Source: DAOUAM01 sp034433305
GTDB lineage: Bacteria > Chloroflexota > Dehalococcoidia > Lucifugimonadales > DAOUAM01
Direction: 5' to 3'
DNA: 25,044 nt
NCBI GenBank assembly: GCA_034433305.1
Contig: DAOUAM010000022.1
Location: 1-25,044, forward strand
Within the stretch, counting starts at the first letter, position 1; every line of letters begins with the position of its first letter. The notes below the pieces were generated by a model. That model was not told the origin of the DNA and ran no database searches. It saw nothing but the letters and a program-made list of their open reading frames with translations. Made by a program: the position numbers and the translations under genes. Of this stretch, positions 1 to 7,817 are shown piece after piece.

Positions 1-60
1 CCGGGGCCTCCTGTGCTTTACCGCCATTACCGGGACAGGGGGCGGCACCCCCGCCCTGGC

Positions 61-1674
61 CTAGTAGTCCATGGGAGGCGCAGGCGGCGTGGCTGGCTCC
101 TTCTCCTTCACGTCCGTTATCAACGACTCCGTGGTCAGCACCATCGCCGCTACACTGGCCGCGTTCTCAATGGCCGCACGCGTCACCTTGGCAGGGTCCA
201 TTATCCCGCGCTCCAGAAGGTGGCAGAACTCCCCTTTCTCCGCGTCGTACCCCCAGTCCTTCTCCCCCTTCACCGTCTCCGCCAGGATTACCTCCCCGGG
301 CACCCCTGTGTTCTCGGCGATAAGCTTTATCGGCCGCTCAAGGGCCTTCCTCAGGATCCCCACACCCGTGGCCTCGTCCCCCTCAAGCTTGAGCCCCTCC
401 AGTGCCTTGCGCGCCCGAATCAGCGCCACTCCGCCACCAGGCACGATCCCCTCTTCCACCGCCGCACGCGTCGCTGACAACGCGTCCTCGATGCGGTTCT
501 TCTTCTCCTTGAGCTCTACCTCGGTGGCCGCGCCCACCTTGATGATGGCTACCCCTCCGGATAGCTTGGCTACCCGCTCCTGCAGCTTCTCCCGGTCGTA
601 GTCCGAGGTGGTCTCCTCGATCTGGGCCTTTATCTGCTTTATCCTCCCCTGGATGGCCTCCTCTGACCCGGCCCCGCCCACGAAGGTGGTCTCTTCCTTG
701 GTGGCCACCACACGCCGGCACCGCCCAAGGTCCTCCACCGTCACCGAGTCCAGCTTCCTGCCTACCTCCTCGCTGATGACTCGCCCACCGGTCAGTATGG
801 CCATGTCTTCCAGCATGGCCTTGCGCCTGTCCCCAAACCCAGGCGCCTTCACCGCAAGGCAGTTCAGCGTACCCCGCAGCTTGTTCACCACCAGGGTCGC
901 CAGGGCCTCCCCCTCCACATCCTCGGCCACCACCACGATGTTCTTGCTCACCTGCAGTATCCGCTCCAGCGCCGGCAGGATGTCGGCCACCGCCGATATC
1001 TTCTTGTCGGTGATGAGGATGTAGGGGTCTTCGATGACCGCTTCCATGCGGTTCTGGTCGGTGATGAAGTAGGGGGAGATGTAGCCCCGGTCTATCTGCA
1101 TCCCCTCCACGTACTCCTGCTCGTAGTTGAGTCCCTTGGACTCCTCCACGGTGATGACCCCGTCCTTGCCCACTTTCTCCATGACCTCGGCTATCAGGTT
1201 GCCCATCTCCTCGTCGTGGGCAGACAGGGAGGCCACCTGGGCTATCTGGGCCTTGCCCTGCACTGGGATGGCCATCTGGCTTATGGCCTCCCGCAGCGCA
1301 CCTACCCCCTTCTCGATGCCACGCTTCAGGGCCATGGGGTTGGCCCCGGCGGCAATGTTCTTGAAGCCCTCATGGATGATGGCCTGGGCCAGCACCGTGG
1401 CCGTGGTGGTGCCGTCCCCAGCCACGTCGTTGGTCTTGCTGGCCGCCTCCTTCAAAAGCTGGGCACCCATGTTCTCGAAGGGGTCCTCCAGCTCGATCTC
1501 CTTGGCGATGGTCACCCCGTCGGAGCAGACCTGGGGTGGCCCAAACTTCTTGTCCAGCACCACGTTGCGCCCCTTGGGCCCCAATGTCACCCCAACGGTG
1601 CTGGCCATGGTGTCTATGCCGCGCTTCATGGCGGCCCGTGCTTCCTCGCTGAAGGTGATTTGCTTGGCTGGCAT
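61..1674 (-). CDS. groEL: Chaperonin GroEL (60 kDa, Hsp60)
   Basis: The ATP-driven folding chaperonin of the cytosol; it forms double heptameric rings capped by GroES. The 537-residue protein is of normal family length. It opens with MPAKQITFSEEARAAMKRG and carries the nucleotide-binding segments VTLGPKGRNV and AGDGTTTATVLA, with the conserved GGGVALIRA near the C-terminus. I chose the ATG at 1672-1674 because family homology begins there and an AAGGAG ribosome site lies about 7 bases upstream; the same frame stays open further upstream but reads through groES out of frame and into the leader, and is not GroEL-like. The C-terminal tail is Pro-rich and ends in MDY rather than the Gly-Gly-Met repeat of many bacterial GroELs. 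It follows groES by 17 bases in one operon. The window begins 60 bases past its stop, and that stretch shows only a weak GC-rich hairpin. Confidence 0.98.
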   Translation of the reverse strand: MPAKQITFSEEARAAMKRGIDTMASTVGVTLGPKGRNVVLDKKFGPPQVCSDGVTIAKEIELEDPFENMGAQLLKEAASKTNDVAGDGTTTATVLAQAIIHEGFKNIAAGANPMALKRGIEKGVGALREAISQMAIPVQGKAQIAQVASLSAHDEEMGNLIAEVMEKVGKDGVITVEESKGLNYEQEYVEGMQIDRGYISPYFITDQNRMEAVIEDPYILITDKKISAVADILPALERILQVSKNIVVVAEDVEGEALATLVVNKLRGTLNCLAVKAPGFGDRRKAMLEDMAILTGGRVISEEVGRKLDSVTVEDLGRCRRVVATKEETTFVGGAGSEEAIQGRIKQIKAQIEETTSDYDREKLQERVAKLSGGVAIIKVGAATEVELKEKKNRIEDALSATRAAVEEGIVPGGGVALIRARKALEGLKLEGDEATGVGILRKALERPIKLIAENTGVPGEVILAETVKGEKDWGYDAEKGEFCHLLERGIMDPAKVTRAAIENAASVAAMVLTTESLITDVKEKEPATPPAPPMDY

Positions 1675-1691
1675 GCTTGTCTCCTTGATGG

Positions 1692-1997
1692 TTACTTGAC
1701 GAAGAGGATGTCGTCTTCCCGCAGCACCAGGTACTCGGTGTCGCCCTCCTTGTACTCGGTGCCCGAGTACTTGGAGTAGACCACGGTGTCGCCCACCTTG
1801 AGCTCCATGGGGATGCGCTTGCCGTCGTCGGTCAGGCGGCCCGGGCCAACGGCCACCACCCGGCCTTCCTGGGGCTTTTCCTTGGCGGTGTCGGGGATGT
1901 AGATGCCCCCTGCGCTCATCTGCTCCTGCTGCTTGAGGGGCTGCACGACCACGCGGTTGCCCAAGGGCTTGAAGGACACTTTCGCCTGTGTTGCCAT
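1692..1997 (-). CDS. groES: Co-chaperonin GroES (10 kDa, Hsp10)
   Basis: The lid of the GroEL chamber. The 101-residue protein (MATQAKVSFKPLGNRVVV at the N-terminus) has the GroES beta-barrel signature: PLGNRVVVQP, the mobile-loop stretch followed by GGIYIPDTAKEKPQEG, then VGDTVVYSKYSGTEY and a C-terminal DDILFVK. The start is ATG at 1995-1997, supported by AGGAGG at 2008-2013 about 10 bases upstream. The open frame continues upstream, but the extra residues are encoded by the leader that carries the operator and are not GroES-like. It is the first gene of the groES-groEL operon. Its leader is long, about 190 bases from the predicted transcription start. Confidence 0.98.
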   Translation of the reverse strand: MATQAKVSFKPLGNRVVVQPLKQQEQMSAGGIYIPDTAKEKPQEGRVVAVGPGRLTDDGKRIPMELKVGDTVVYSKYSGTEYKEGDTEYLVLREDDILFVK

Positions 1998-2152
1998 GCG
2001 ACCTTGACCTCCTTGTATGAGTTTGTTGTGTGCTGATGTGCTGAACGGGGCCTGTTTGCATCGGGCTAGGGGAGAGGCCGGTATGCACCGTACCCTGGCC
2101 CTCGCAGGAGATGTGCGAAGCCCAGGCATCCTCCGTCAACCAGGACCCCCTG

Positions 2153-2189
2153 CGGTGTTAGCACTCTTGTGGTGAGACTGCTAACACCG
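2153..2189 (-). promoter_or_regulatory. CIRCE operator (HrcA binding site) for groES-groEL
   Basis: TTAGCACTC (2158-2166), a 9-base spacer and GACTGCTAA (2176-2184) match the CIRCE consensus TTAGCACTC-N9-GAGTGCTAA with one substitution in the right arm. The arms extend outward into an 11-base perfect inverted repeat (CGGTGTTAGCA at 2153-2163, TGCTAACACCG at 2179-2189). It lies just downstream of the -10 box, the usual place for HrcA repression of heat-shock genes. hrcA itself is not in the window. Confidence 0.95.
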
Positions 2190-2194
2190 TAGCC

Positions 2195-2223
2195 ATATTA
2201 ATAAACGACAAATCCGCTGTCAA
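2195..2223 (-). promoter_or_regulatory. Sigma-70-type promoter of groES-groEL
   Basis: Read on the minus strand, a perfect -35 box TTGACA (2218-2223) is followed by a 17-base spacer and a -10 box TAATAT (2195-2200). Transcription would start near 2188, inside or at the edge of the CIRCE palindrome, so HrcA would block it directly. No sigma-32-type box is seen. Confidence 0.85.
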
Positions 2224-2415
2224 TACTGTGGGGAGAAGGGAGACTGTGGGGCGCCCACGTCAGTTTACAGGCGCGCAAGCCTCCTCAGAGCCGGACTCCG
2301 CGAGGCGCCCGCTGTAGGTATTTTGAAAGGAAAGGCATCCCTTCGGACAATCGGGCCTCGTCCTTAAGATGGTTCCTGGTGGTATATATACCCATCTAGC
2401 CTGAGTGTAACAGCG

Positions 2416-3393
2416 TTGACTGAGACTGAAACGAGCGTCTATTATCGAACCATGGAATACTCAAGGAACCTGCCGTCTGTATTCGCCGTACTGGGCATGG
2501 CCAGGGCGCTGGTGGTGGGCACCAGGCCAAAGCAGTGGAGCAAGAACCTCATCATCTACTTCGCCCTCTTCTTCACGGTGAAGGAGGCGTGGGACCCCCT
2601 CAACCCCGGCGACCTGCTCTCGGTCTTTGGCAAGACGACCCTGGCATTCCTGCTGTTCTCGGCCCTCACGGGCGCGGTGTACCTGATCAACGACATCATG
2701 GACGTGGAGAAGGACCGCAACCACCCCAGGAAGCGCCTGCGGCCTATCGCGTCGGGCCAGCTACCCGTGCCGGTGGCGTGGGCCGGCGCGGCCACGCTGA
2801 TAGCGCTGGGCCTGGCCTTCTCCTTCGTGCTGGAGCCTATGTTTGGCGCGGTGTCGCTGGTGTACCTGGCGACCATGATAGCCTACAGCCTGGTGCTGAA
2901 GCACGTCATACTGCTGGACGTGTTCGTGATAAGCGCAGGGTTCATCCTGCGGGCCGTGGCCGGCGCCGCCGTGCTGCACGTGCCCATATCGCCATGGCTG
3001 TACATCTGCGCGGGCCTGGTGGCGCTCTTTCTGGCGCTGTCCAAGCGCCGTAGCGAGCTGGTCGCCGCCGGTGACAACGCCATAAACCAGCGCAAGACGC
3101 TGGACAAGTACACGCCGGCCATGCTGGACCAGTTCATCTCCATCGTGGTGCCGTCCACGCTTCTGGCCTACACCCTGTACACCTTCACCGCGCCCAACCT
3201 GCCTGACAACCACGCCATGATGCTCACCATCCCCTTCGTCATATACGGGCTGTTCCGCTACCTGTACCTGGTCCACCGGCAGGGTATCGGCGAGAACCCC
3301 GAGGACATCATCACCTCCGACATTCCGCTCATGGTGTCGGTAGTCCTGTGGCTGGTGAGCGCCGCTGTCATCCTGGTGGTGTTCCGGGGGTGA
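2416..3393 (+). CDS. UbiA-family decaprenyl-phosphate phosphoribosyltransferase
   Basis: An integral membrane transferase of the UbiA superfamily. It most resembles decaprenyl-phosphate phosphoribosyltransferase, which moves 5-phosphoribose from PRPP to a polyprenyl phosphate to make a lipid-linked pentose donor for the cell envelope. The first Asp-rich motif reads NDIMDVEKDRNHPRKR (about residues 92-107), followed by RPIASG. RPKQWSKN comes before it. The later DVFVISAGFILRAVAGA and ALFLALSKRRSELV blocks are typical of this branch rather than of quinone-type UbiA. About eight or nine hydrophobic segments are visible. The start is uncertain: TTG at 2416 gives 325 residues, and ATG at 2452 or 2497 is also in frame; none has a clear ribosome site. 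An AT-rich TATATATA at 2383-2390 may be a -10 region. The rest of 2224-2415 shows nothing recognisable. Partner epimerase genes are absent, so the in vivo product is inferred. Confidence 0.85.
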   Translation: MTETETSVYYRTMEYSRNLPSVFAVLGMARALVVGTRPKQWSKNLIIYFALFFTVKEAWDPLNPGDLLSVFGKTTLAFLLFSALTGAVYLINDIMDVEKDRNHPRKRLRPIASGQLPVPVAWAGAATLIALGLAFSFVLEPMFGAVSLVYLATMIAYSLVLKHVILLDVFVISAGFILRAVAGAAVLHVPISPWLYICAGLVALFLALSKRRSELVAAGDNAINQRKTLDKYTPAMLDQFISIVVPSTLLAYTLYTFTAPNLPDNHAMMLTIPFVIYGLFRYLYLVHRQGIGENPEDIITSDIPLMVSVVLWLVSAAVILVVFRG

Positions 3394-3487
3394 CCTGACC
3401 CCCGTAGCCCCCCTGCTGCCCCCTGGTGTGTGTCCTGTGCTAAACTGCTTCTAGCCCGGCATTCTGCACGCGCGCCAGGAGAGAGCT

Positions 3488-5563
3488 ATGGCACCGCCTG
3501 AGAGTGTGTTTGGCTTCATTCCAACGTGGGTGGGCGTTTACGTGCTGACGGCGCTGGCCTTCGGGCTGGCCGGGTACATTCTGTACCGGCGCGTGGTGCG
3601 GCTCATCCTCCTGGGCAAGCCGGCGGACAGGCTGGACCAGCCACTGCGTCGGGCCGTGGGCGCCATCCCCCTGGTCTTTGGCCAGAAAAAGGTGCTCCAG
3701 CGCGTGTCGCTCCGGAAGGACATGGCGGGGGTCGGCCACTTCGTCATCTTCTGGGCCTTCATCTCCTTCACCCTGAGCTACGTCATATTCATCTTCGGTG
3801 ACGCCGCCTGGCGGCCCTTCTCCAGCACACTGCTGACCGACACCGGCGTGAAAGCCTTCGCGGTGTACCTGGACATTCTGGCCGTGGTGCTGCTGGCTGT
3901 GCTGCTCTGGGCCGCGCTGCGCCGGTGGGCCGTCAGGCCGTCGCGGCTGCGCTTCGACCTGACGCAGAAACCAGAGGCAGCCATTATCCTGGTGCTCATC
4001 GGCCTGCTGATGGCCTTCACGCTGCTGGCCGAGGCGTTCTACGTGGCCGCCGGCGGCCAGGGGCCGGAGGCGGCGGCGCTGGTGGGGCCAGCTATAGGCC
4101 GGTGGCTCCAGGGCCTGGGACTCGGCGCGGGCGTCGCCAACGGGCTGCAGGGCTTCTTCTGGTGGGCGCACCTGGGCGTGATACTGGGCTTCGCCATCTA
4201 CATCCCGCTGTCCAAGCACATGCACATCGTGGCGGCGCCGGCCAGCTTCTATATGCGCTCCCTGGAGCCAGTGGGCACCCTCTCCACGCCCAGGGACCTG
4301 GAGACGGCGGAGCGCTTCGGCGCGTCCAGGGTGCAGGACTTTACCTGGAAGGAACTGCTGGACGGCTACGCCTGCGCCGTCTGCGGCCGCTGCACCGATA
4401 GCTGCCCGGCCAACATCAGCGGCAAGGTGCTGTCGCCCATGCACATCGTGGAAAACCTGAAGGAGCACCTGCTGGAGGTGGGGCCAGGCGTCGCCAGGGG
4501 CAAGGACGAGCAGGAGGAGAAGCCCCTCATCGGGCGCTGGATATCGGAGGAGGCCCTGTGGGACTGCCTGACCTGCGGCGCCTGCGTGCAGGAGTGCCCG
4601 GTGGGCGTGGAGCACATAGCCCATATAGTGGACATGCGCCGCTACCTGGTCATGGAGCAGGCGAAGATGCCAGACACGGCCAGGAATGCGCTCCAGAGCG
4701 TGGAGCAGCGGGGCCATCCCTGGCGCGGCACGACCTTCACCCGCACCGACTGGGCCAAAGGGCTGGATGTCAAGACGCTGGCCGAGCACCCGGACGCCGA
4801 GGTGCTGTTCTGGGTCGGCTGCACGGCGGCGCTGGAGCAGCGCAGCCAGCGAGTGGCGCGGGCCATGGCCTCGGTGCTGAAGCGCGCCGGCGTGGACTTC
4901 GCCATCCTGGGCATGGAGGAGGTGTGCACCGGCGACCCGGCCCGGCGCATGGGCAACGAGTACCTGTACCAGGTACTGGCCCGGCAGAACATCGAGACCT
5001 TCCAGCGCTACAACGTCAGGAAGATCGTGACCATCTGCCCCCACTGCTTCAATACCATCCGGAACGAGTACCCGCACCTGGGCGGCAGCTTCCAGGTCGT
5101 ACACTACAGCCAGTTCGTGGCCCAGCTCATCCAGGAGGGCAGGCTCAGGCCAGTGGCCACAGTCTCCGCCACGGTGGCTTACCACGACTCCTGCTATCTG
5201 GGCCGGCACAATGGGGTGTATGAGCCGCCGAGGCAGATCGCCAGGGCCATCCCGGGCGTGAAGCTGGTGGAGATGGAGCGCTGCCGCGACCGGGGCTTCT
5301 GCTGCGGCGCCGGCGGCGGGCACATGTGGATAGAGGAGAGCCGGGGCAGGCGCATCAACCACGTCCGCACGGAGCAGTTCCTGGCGACAGAGGCGGACAC
5401 CATCGGCGTGTCTTGCCCCTTCTGCCTCCAGATGTTCGTGGAGGGCATCGGCTCCAGGCAGCTCCAGGACAGAAAGCAGGCGAAGGACTTGCTGGAGCTG
5501 CTGGAGGAGAGCTTGGGGCCTGGAACGCAGGGCAACGGCGCCAGGGAATCGCCGCGCGGTTGA
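3488..5563 (+). CDS. Membrane-bound EtfD/HdrD-like iron-sulfur oxidoreductase
   Basis: A 691-residue fusion with three parts. The N-terminal part (about 1-260) has five or six membrane segments of the nitrate-reductase-gamma type, with histidines suited to b-heme ligation (HFVIFWAF; WWAHLGV; KHMHIV). The middle has two 4Fe-4S motifs: CAVCGRCTDSCP (C296, C299, C302, C306) and CLTCGACVQECP (C360, C363, C366, C370). The C-terminal part has two CCG domains of the HdrB/HdrD type, with VGC, VCTG and ICPHC in the first and HDSCYLG, CCGAGGG and SCPFC in the second. This layout is that of EtfD-like proteins, which pass electrons from electron-transfer flavoprotein or a similar donor to the quinone pool. 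The start is ATG at 3488, with AGGAGAGA at 3477-3484. No etfAB genes are nearby, so the donor is unknown. Confidence 0.88.
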   Translation: MAPPESVFGFIPTWVGVYVLTALAFGLAGYILYRRVVRLILLGKPADRLDQPLRRAVGAIPLVFGQKKVLQRVSLRKDMAGVGHFVIFWAFISFTLSYVIFIFGDAAWRPFSSTLLTDTGVKAFAVYLDILAVVLLAVLLWAALRRWAVRPSRLRFDLTQKPEAAIILVLIGLLMAFTLLAEAFYVAAGGQGPEAAALVGPAIGRWLQGLGLGAGVANGLQGFFWWAHLGVILGFAIYIPLSKHMHIVAAPASFYMRSLEPVGTLSTPRDLETAERFGASRVQDFTWKELLDGYACAVCGRCTDSCPANISGKVLSPMHIVENLKEHLLEVGPGVARGKDEQEEKPLIGRWISEEALWDCLTCGACVQECPVGVEHIAHIVDMRRYLVMEQAKMPDTARNALQSVEQRGHPWRGTTFTRTDWAKGLDVKTLAEHPDAEVLFWVGCTAALEQRSQRVARAMASVLKRAGVDFAILGMEEVCTGDPARRMGNEYLYQVLARQNIETFQRYNVRKIVTICPHCFNTIRNEYPHLGGSFQVVHYSQFVAQLIQEGRLRPVATVSATVAYHDSCYLGRHNGVYEPPRQIARAIPGVKLVEMERCRDRGFCCGAGGGHMWIEESRGRRINHVRTEQFLATEADTIGVSCPFCLQMFVEGIGSRQLQDRKQAKDLLELLEESLGPGTQGNGARESPRG

Positions 5564-5633
5564 CATGGGAGATGGCGGCCCGTACAATCCCTTCGTCAAG
5601 GGGGAGTCCCCTCATCCTTGCAGGAGGTACTCC

Positions 5634-6173
5634 ATGCAGCCGCCAGCCGCGACGCCCACGACCTGCCTCGACTGTGGCCGCTCCGACATGGGAGATGGCC
5701 GCTTCTGCCGCTGGTGTGGCCAGTTCCTGCTGGCGCCCCGAGGCGTGAGGGCCGCCAGCGTCGCGCGGAGGCTGGCCGCAGTGGTGCTGGACACCATCCT
5801 CGTCCCGCTGACGCTGTTCATCGGCTACTCGGCAAGTATGAGGGTGATCCTAACATCTTCGCTGGACAACATCCTCGTCCCGCTGACGCCGTTCATCGGC
5901 TACCTCATCTGGTGGCTCATCGTGCTGGAGAGGGGGCAGACGCCCGGCAAGCAACTGCTGGGCATCAGGGCCATGAAGGACAACGGCCAGCCGTCCCGCT
6001 GGGGACGGACGTTCCTGCGAGAGTTTGTGGCCAAGGGAATCATCTTCGGCTTGCTGGCGGCCATTACCGCTTCAGTGGTGTGGTGGCTTGATAACCTGTG
6101 GCCCTTGTGGGACAGGGACCGCCAGGCGCTGCACGACAAGGTAGCGGGTACAGTGGTGGTGCGAGGGCCGTAG
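5634..6173 (+). CDS. Zinc-ribbon RDD-family membrane protein
   Basis: A 179-residue protein with an N-terminal zinc ribbon (C11xxC14 and C25xxC28) followed by an RDD domain: VARRLAAVVLD (R45, R46, D53), a hydrophobic hairpin, then RGQTPGKQLLGIRAM and a last membrane segment before DRDRQALHDKVAGTVVV. RDD proteins are membrane proteins of mostly unknown, possibly transport, function. I chose ATG at 5634 because a perfect AGGAGG lies at 5622-5627, 6 bases upstream; the frame is open back to 5565 without a ribosome site. It begins 70 bases after the iron-sulfur gene and may share its transcript. The first membrane segment is duplicated: LDTILVPLTLFIGY (52-65) and LDNILVPLTPFIGY (77-90). Confidence 0.85.
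   Translation: MQPPAATPTTCLDCGRSDMGDGRFCRWCGQFLLAPRGVRAASVARRLAAVVLDTILVPLTLFIGYSASMRVILTSSLDNILVPLTPFIGYLIWWLIVLERGQTPGKQLLGIRAMKDNGQPSRWGRTFLREFVAKGIIFGLLAAITASVVWWLDNLWPLWDRDRQALHDKVAGTVVVRGP
5787..5903 (+). repeat. Intragenic 42-base direct duplication in the RDD gene
   Basis: Bases 5787-5828 and 5862-5903 are identical except for two substitutions, at a period of 75 bases (25 codons, in frame). The copy encodes the first membrane helix of the RDD domain. The 33 bases between the copies have no counterpart after the second copy. Confidence 0.9.
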
Positions 6174-6378
6174 CAACTGCCCGGACAGGGACGCCAGTCT
6201 GGCCGCCCGTCCCATGAGGATGGGGCGAGTGCCGCCTGACGTAAGTGTAAACACGTAACTGGCATAGGTGTTTTTACCTAGTAGCCAGCATGCTGTTTAA
6301 ATTAACGCGGGGTGGTTTACATTACAGATGAGCGCTCGCCGCGCCCCGCCGCTTCAAAAGTGGCGTGAGACCTCCTCA

Positions 6379-6415
6379 AGCCGTCGCCTTTGCTCCGGGC
6401 GGCGGCTTTATTTTT
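6379..6415 (+). terminator. Intrinsic terminator after the RDD gene
   Basis: AGCCGTCGCC (6379-6388) pairs over 10 positions (one G-U) with GGCGGCGGCT (6398-6407) across a 9-base loop, followed by TTATTTTTG. It lies about 205 bases past the RDD stop codon and serves plus-strand transcription. Confidence 0.8.
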
Positions 6416-6454
6416 GGGGACTGACTTCGGACCCAGCAGCCCATATACTTGAAG

Positions 6455-6560
6455 TCGAAAAAACGGACCGTCCAGTTAAGTACGGACCGGCGCACGGCCC
6501 TACTCCTGTAGGGCCGTGGGCTTTCCCAGGGGAACACCCACAAGGCCCCGGCCGATGCTG
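6455..6560. other. Hairpin-rich spacer between convergent genes
   Basis: The spacer 6174-6654 has no credible gene. It holds a perfect 11-bp hairpin (CACGGCCCTAC at 6493-6503, TCCT loop, GTAGGGCCGTG at 6508-6518). An overlapping imperfect hairpin spans 6511-6547. A run of six A at 6458-6463 is a T-run on the minus strand and could serve as a weak terminator for the aldolase transcript. A direct repeat ACGGACCG occurs at 6463 and 6481. No known RNA family was recognised. Confidence 0.5.
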
Positions 6561-6654
6561 CTATCGGGCACCGTCTTCAGCCCCACGTTTCCCGGCGGTA
6601 TAGCGTACCAAGCTGGCCGGTCCCCGCAACTGCGCTTGAAGGACTTTGCGCCCT

Positions 6655-7542
6655 CTACAGCCCCAACATCTGCACCAGGTGCTGCAGCTCTTTCCTGGTG
6701 GCCTCGGTGGTCTGCGGGCCGGGGTGGCGGACCCTGGGCGTCCGGATGAGGCCGCGGCGGTAGAGCGCCTCCTTGCGGATGCTGAGGCCGATGCCCTCCT
6801 GGCCCTCGAAGAGGATGAGGGGCAGGTGTCGGTAGAAGACCTGCTCGGCGCGCTTCCTGTCGCCCTCGGCCATGGCCCGGCAGATGTCCACCAATATCTC
6901 GGGGTAGGCGAAGCCCGTCATGGCCCCGGCGGAGCCGCGGGAAAGCTCGTCCAGCAGGAAGACGCCACCTAGCCCGCCGAAGATGCTGAGCCGGTCTCCG
7001 ATGAGGTCGCGGATGGCGGTTATCTTGGGCGGCGTCGGCGGGTCCTCCAGCTTCAGGTAGCGCACGGAGGGTATCTGCTGCGCCAGGCGGGCGATGAAGC
7101 TGGCCGGCATGTGTACACCCGAGGTCTGCGGGTAGTCCTGGACGACGATGGGCAGGTCAACGGCCTCGGCGATGCGCTGGTAGTAAACGAAGAGGGCATC
7201 CAGGTTGGGCTTGGCCATGGGCGGCGCCGCGACCATGACGGCGGCAGCCCCGATGCTCTGCGCCTCCTTGCAGCGCTGGACGGCAACCCGTGTGCTGGCG
7301 GCGGTAGTGCCCAGGGTCACGGGCATGCCGTCTGCTGACTTCACCACCGTCTCGGCCACCAGGCGCCGCTCGGCGTCGGTCAGGCGGGCTGCCTCGCCGG
7401 TGACGCCCAGGGCGACCACGCCCCGGCAGCCGACCTCCTTCGCCTTCTCCACCAGCCCGGGGATGGAGGCGGCGTCAACATCCTCGTTGTCATCGAAGGG
7501 AGTGGCCAGCATCCAGTGGACGCCATAGAAGCTATCTTTCAC
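6655..7542 (-). CDS. DapA-family (dihydrodipicolinate synthase-like) aldolase/lyase
   Basis: A 295-residue class I aldolase-fold (TIM-barrel) protein of the DapA/NAL superfamily. These enzymes form a Schiff base between a lysine and a 2-oxoacid such as pyruvate. The expected lysine is K164 in RYLKLED, and the active-site tyrosine is Y137 in VVQDYPQT. The GTTGE-like pocket reads GVTGE (46-50). The start is GTG at 7540-7542, with AGGAG at 7549-7553 seven bases upstream. The DYPQ context in place of YNVP, and the lack of other lysine-pathway genes nearby, argue against calling it dapA outright; another 2-oxoacid aldolase or lyase is equally likely. Confidence 0.85.
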   Translation of the reverse strand: MKDSFYGVHWMLATPFDDNEDVDAASIPGLVEKAKEVGCRGVVALGVTGEAARLTDAERRLVAETVVKSADGMPVTLGTTAASTRVAVQRCKEAQSIGAAAVMVAAPPMAKPNLDALFVYYQRIAEAVDLPIVVQDYPQTSGVHMPASFIARLAQQIPSVRYLKLEDPPTPPKITAIRDLIGDRLSIFGGLGGVFLLDELSRGSAGAMTGFAYPEILVDICRAMAEGDRKRAEQVFYRHLPLILFEGQEGIGLSIRKEALYRRGLIRTPRVRHPGPQTTEATRKELQHLVQMLGL

Positions 7543-7650
7543 AGCTTTCTCCTGGAGCGGGGGTTTACCTGTAGCGCAGCATACGGCCCGCGCGGCTGCG
7601 TGTCAATGGCGCGGGCCGTGCAGCACGGGCATCATGCCGCGCTGACGTCA

Positions 7651-7720
7651 GCCCCCTCTCTGGCTCTCCCCCAGGGGGCGAGTACCCTCCCTGCCCCCTG
7701 TAGGGGAAGGTCAGGAAGGG
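7651..7720 (+). repeat. Dispersed double-hairpin intergenic repeat, copy A
   Basis: The most diverged of four copies. It shares the opening CCCCCTCTCTGGCTCTCC, the first GC hairpin, CGAG, and the second stem-loop (CCTGCCCCCTGTAGGGGAAGG here, two changes from the perfect stem of the other copies), then TCAGGAAGGG. It fills the middle of the 275-base gap between the GH57 and DapA-family genes (7543-7817), which otherwise shows nothing recognisable. Confidence 0.9.
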
Positions 7721-7817
7721 AGCATGATAGCCCTTGCAGCAGCTTTATGCCCATTGCATCATGGGCCTTGTCAATGGGAGGGACTTGGGACACATCCTCC
7801 TGGAGAGGCCTGGGCAA

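Noticed and set aside
1675..2139. N-terminal extension of GroEL to a 692-residue protein
   Set aside because: The extra part overlaps groES in another frame and the operator leader. GroEL homology and a ribosome site both place the start at 1674.
3440..5599. A 719-residue open frame on the minus strand
   Set aside because: It is antisense to the iron-sulfur gene, whose cysteine motifs and domains are unmistakable. The open frame is a by-product of high-GC codon use.
6328..6603. A possible 91-residue gene in the spacer after the RDD gene
   Set aside because: It runs through the intrinsic terminator and hairpins, has no ribosome site and no recognisable composition.
6655..7542. Naming the DapA-family gene dapA
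   Set aside because: The active-site context (DYPQ, GVTGE) and the absence of lysine-pathway neighbours leave the substrate open.
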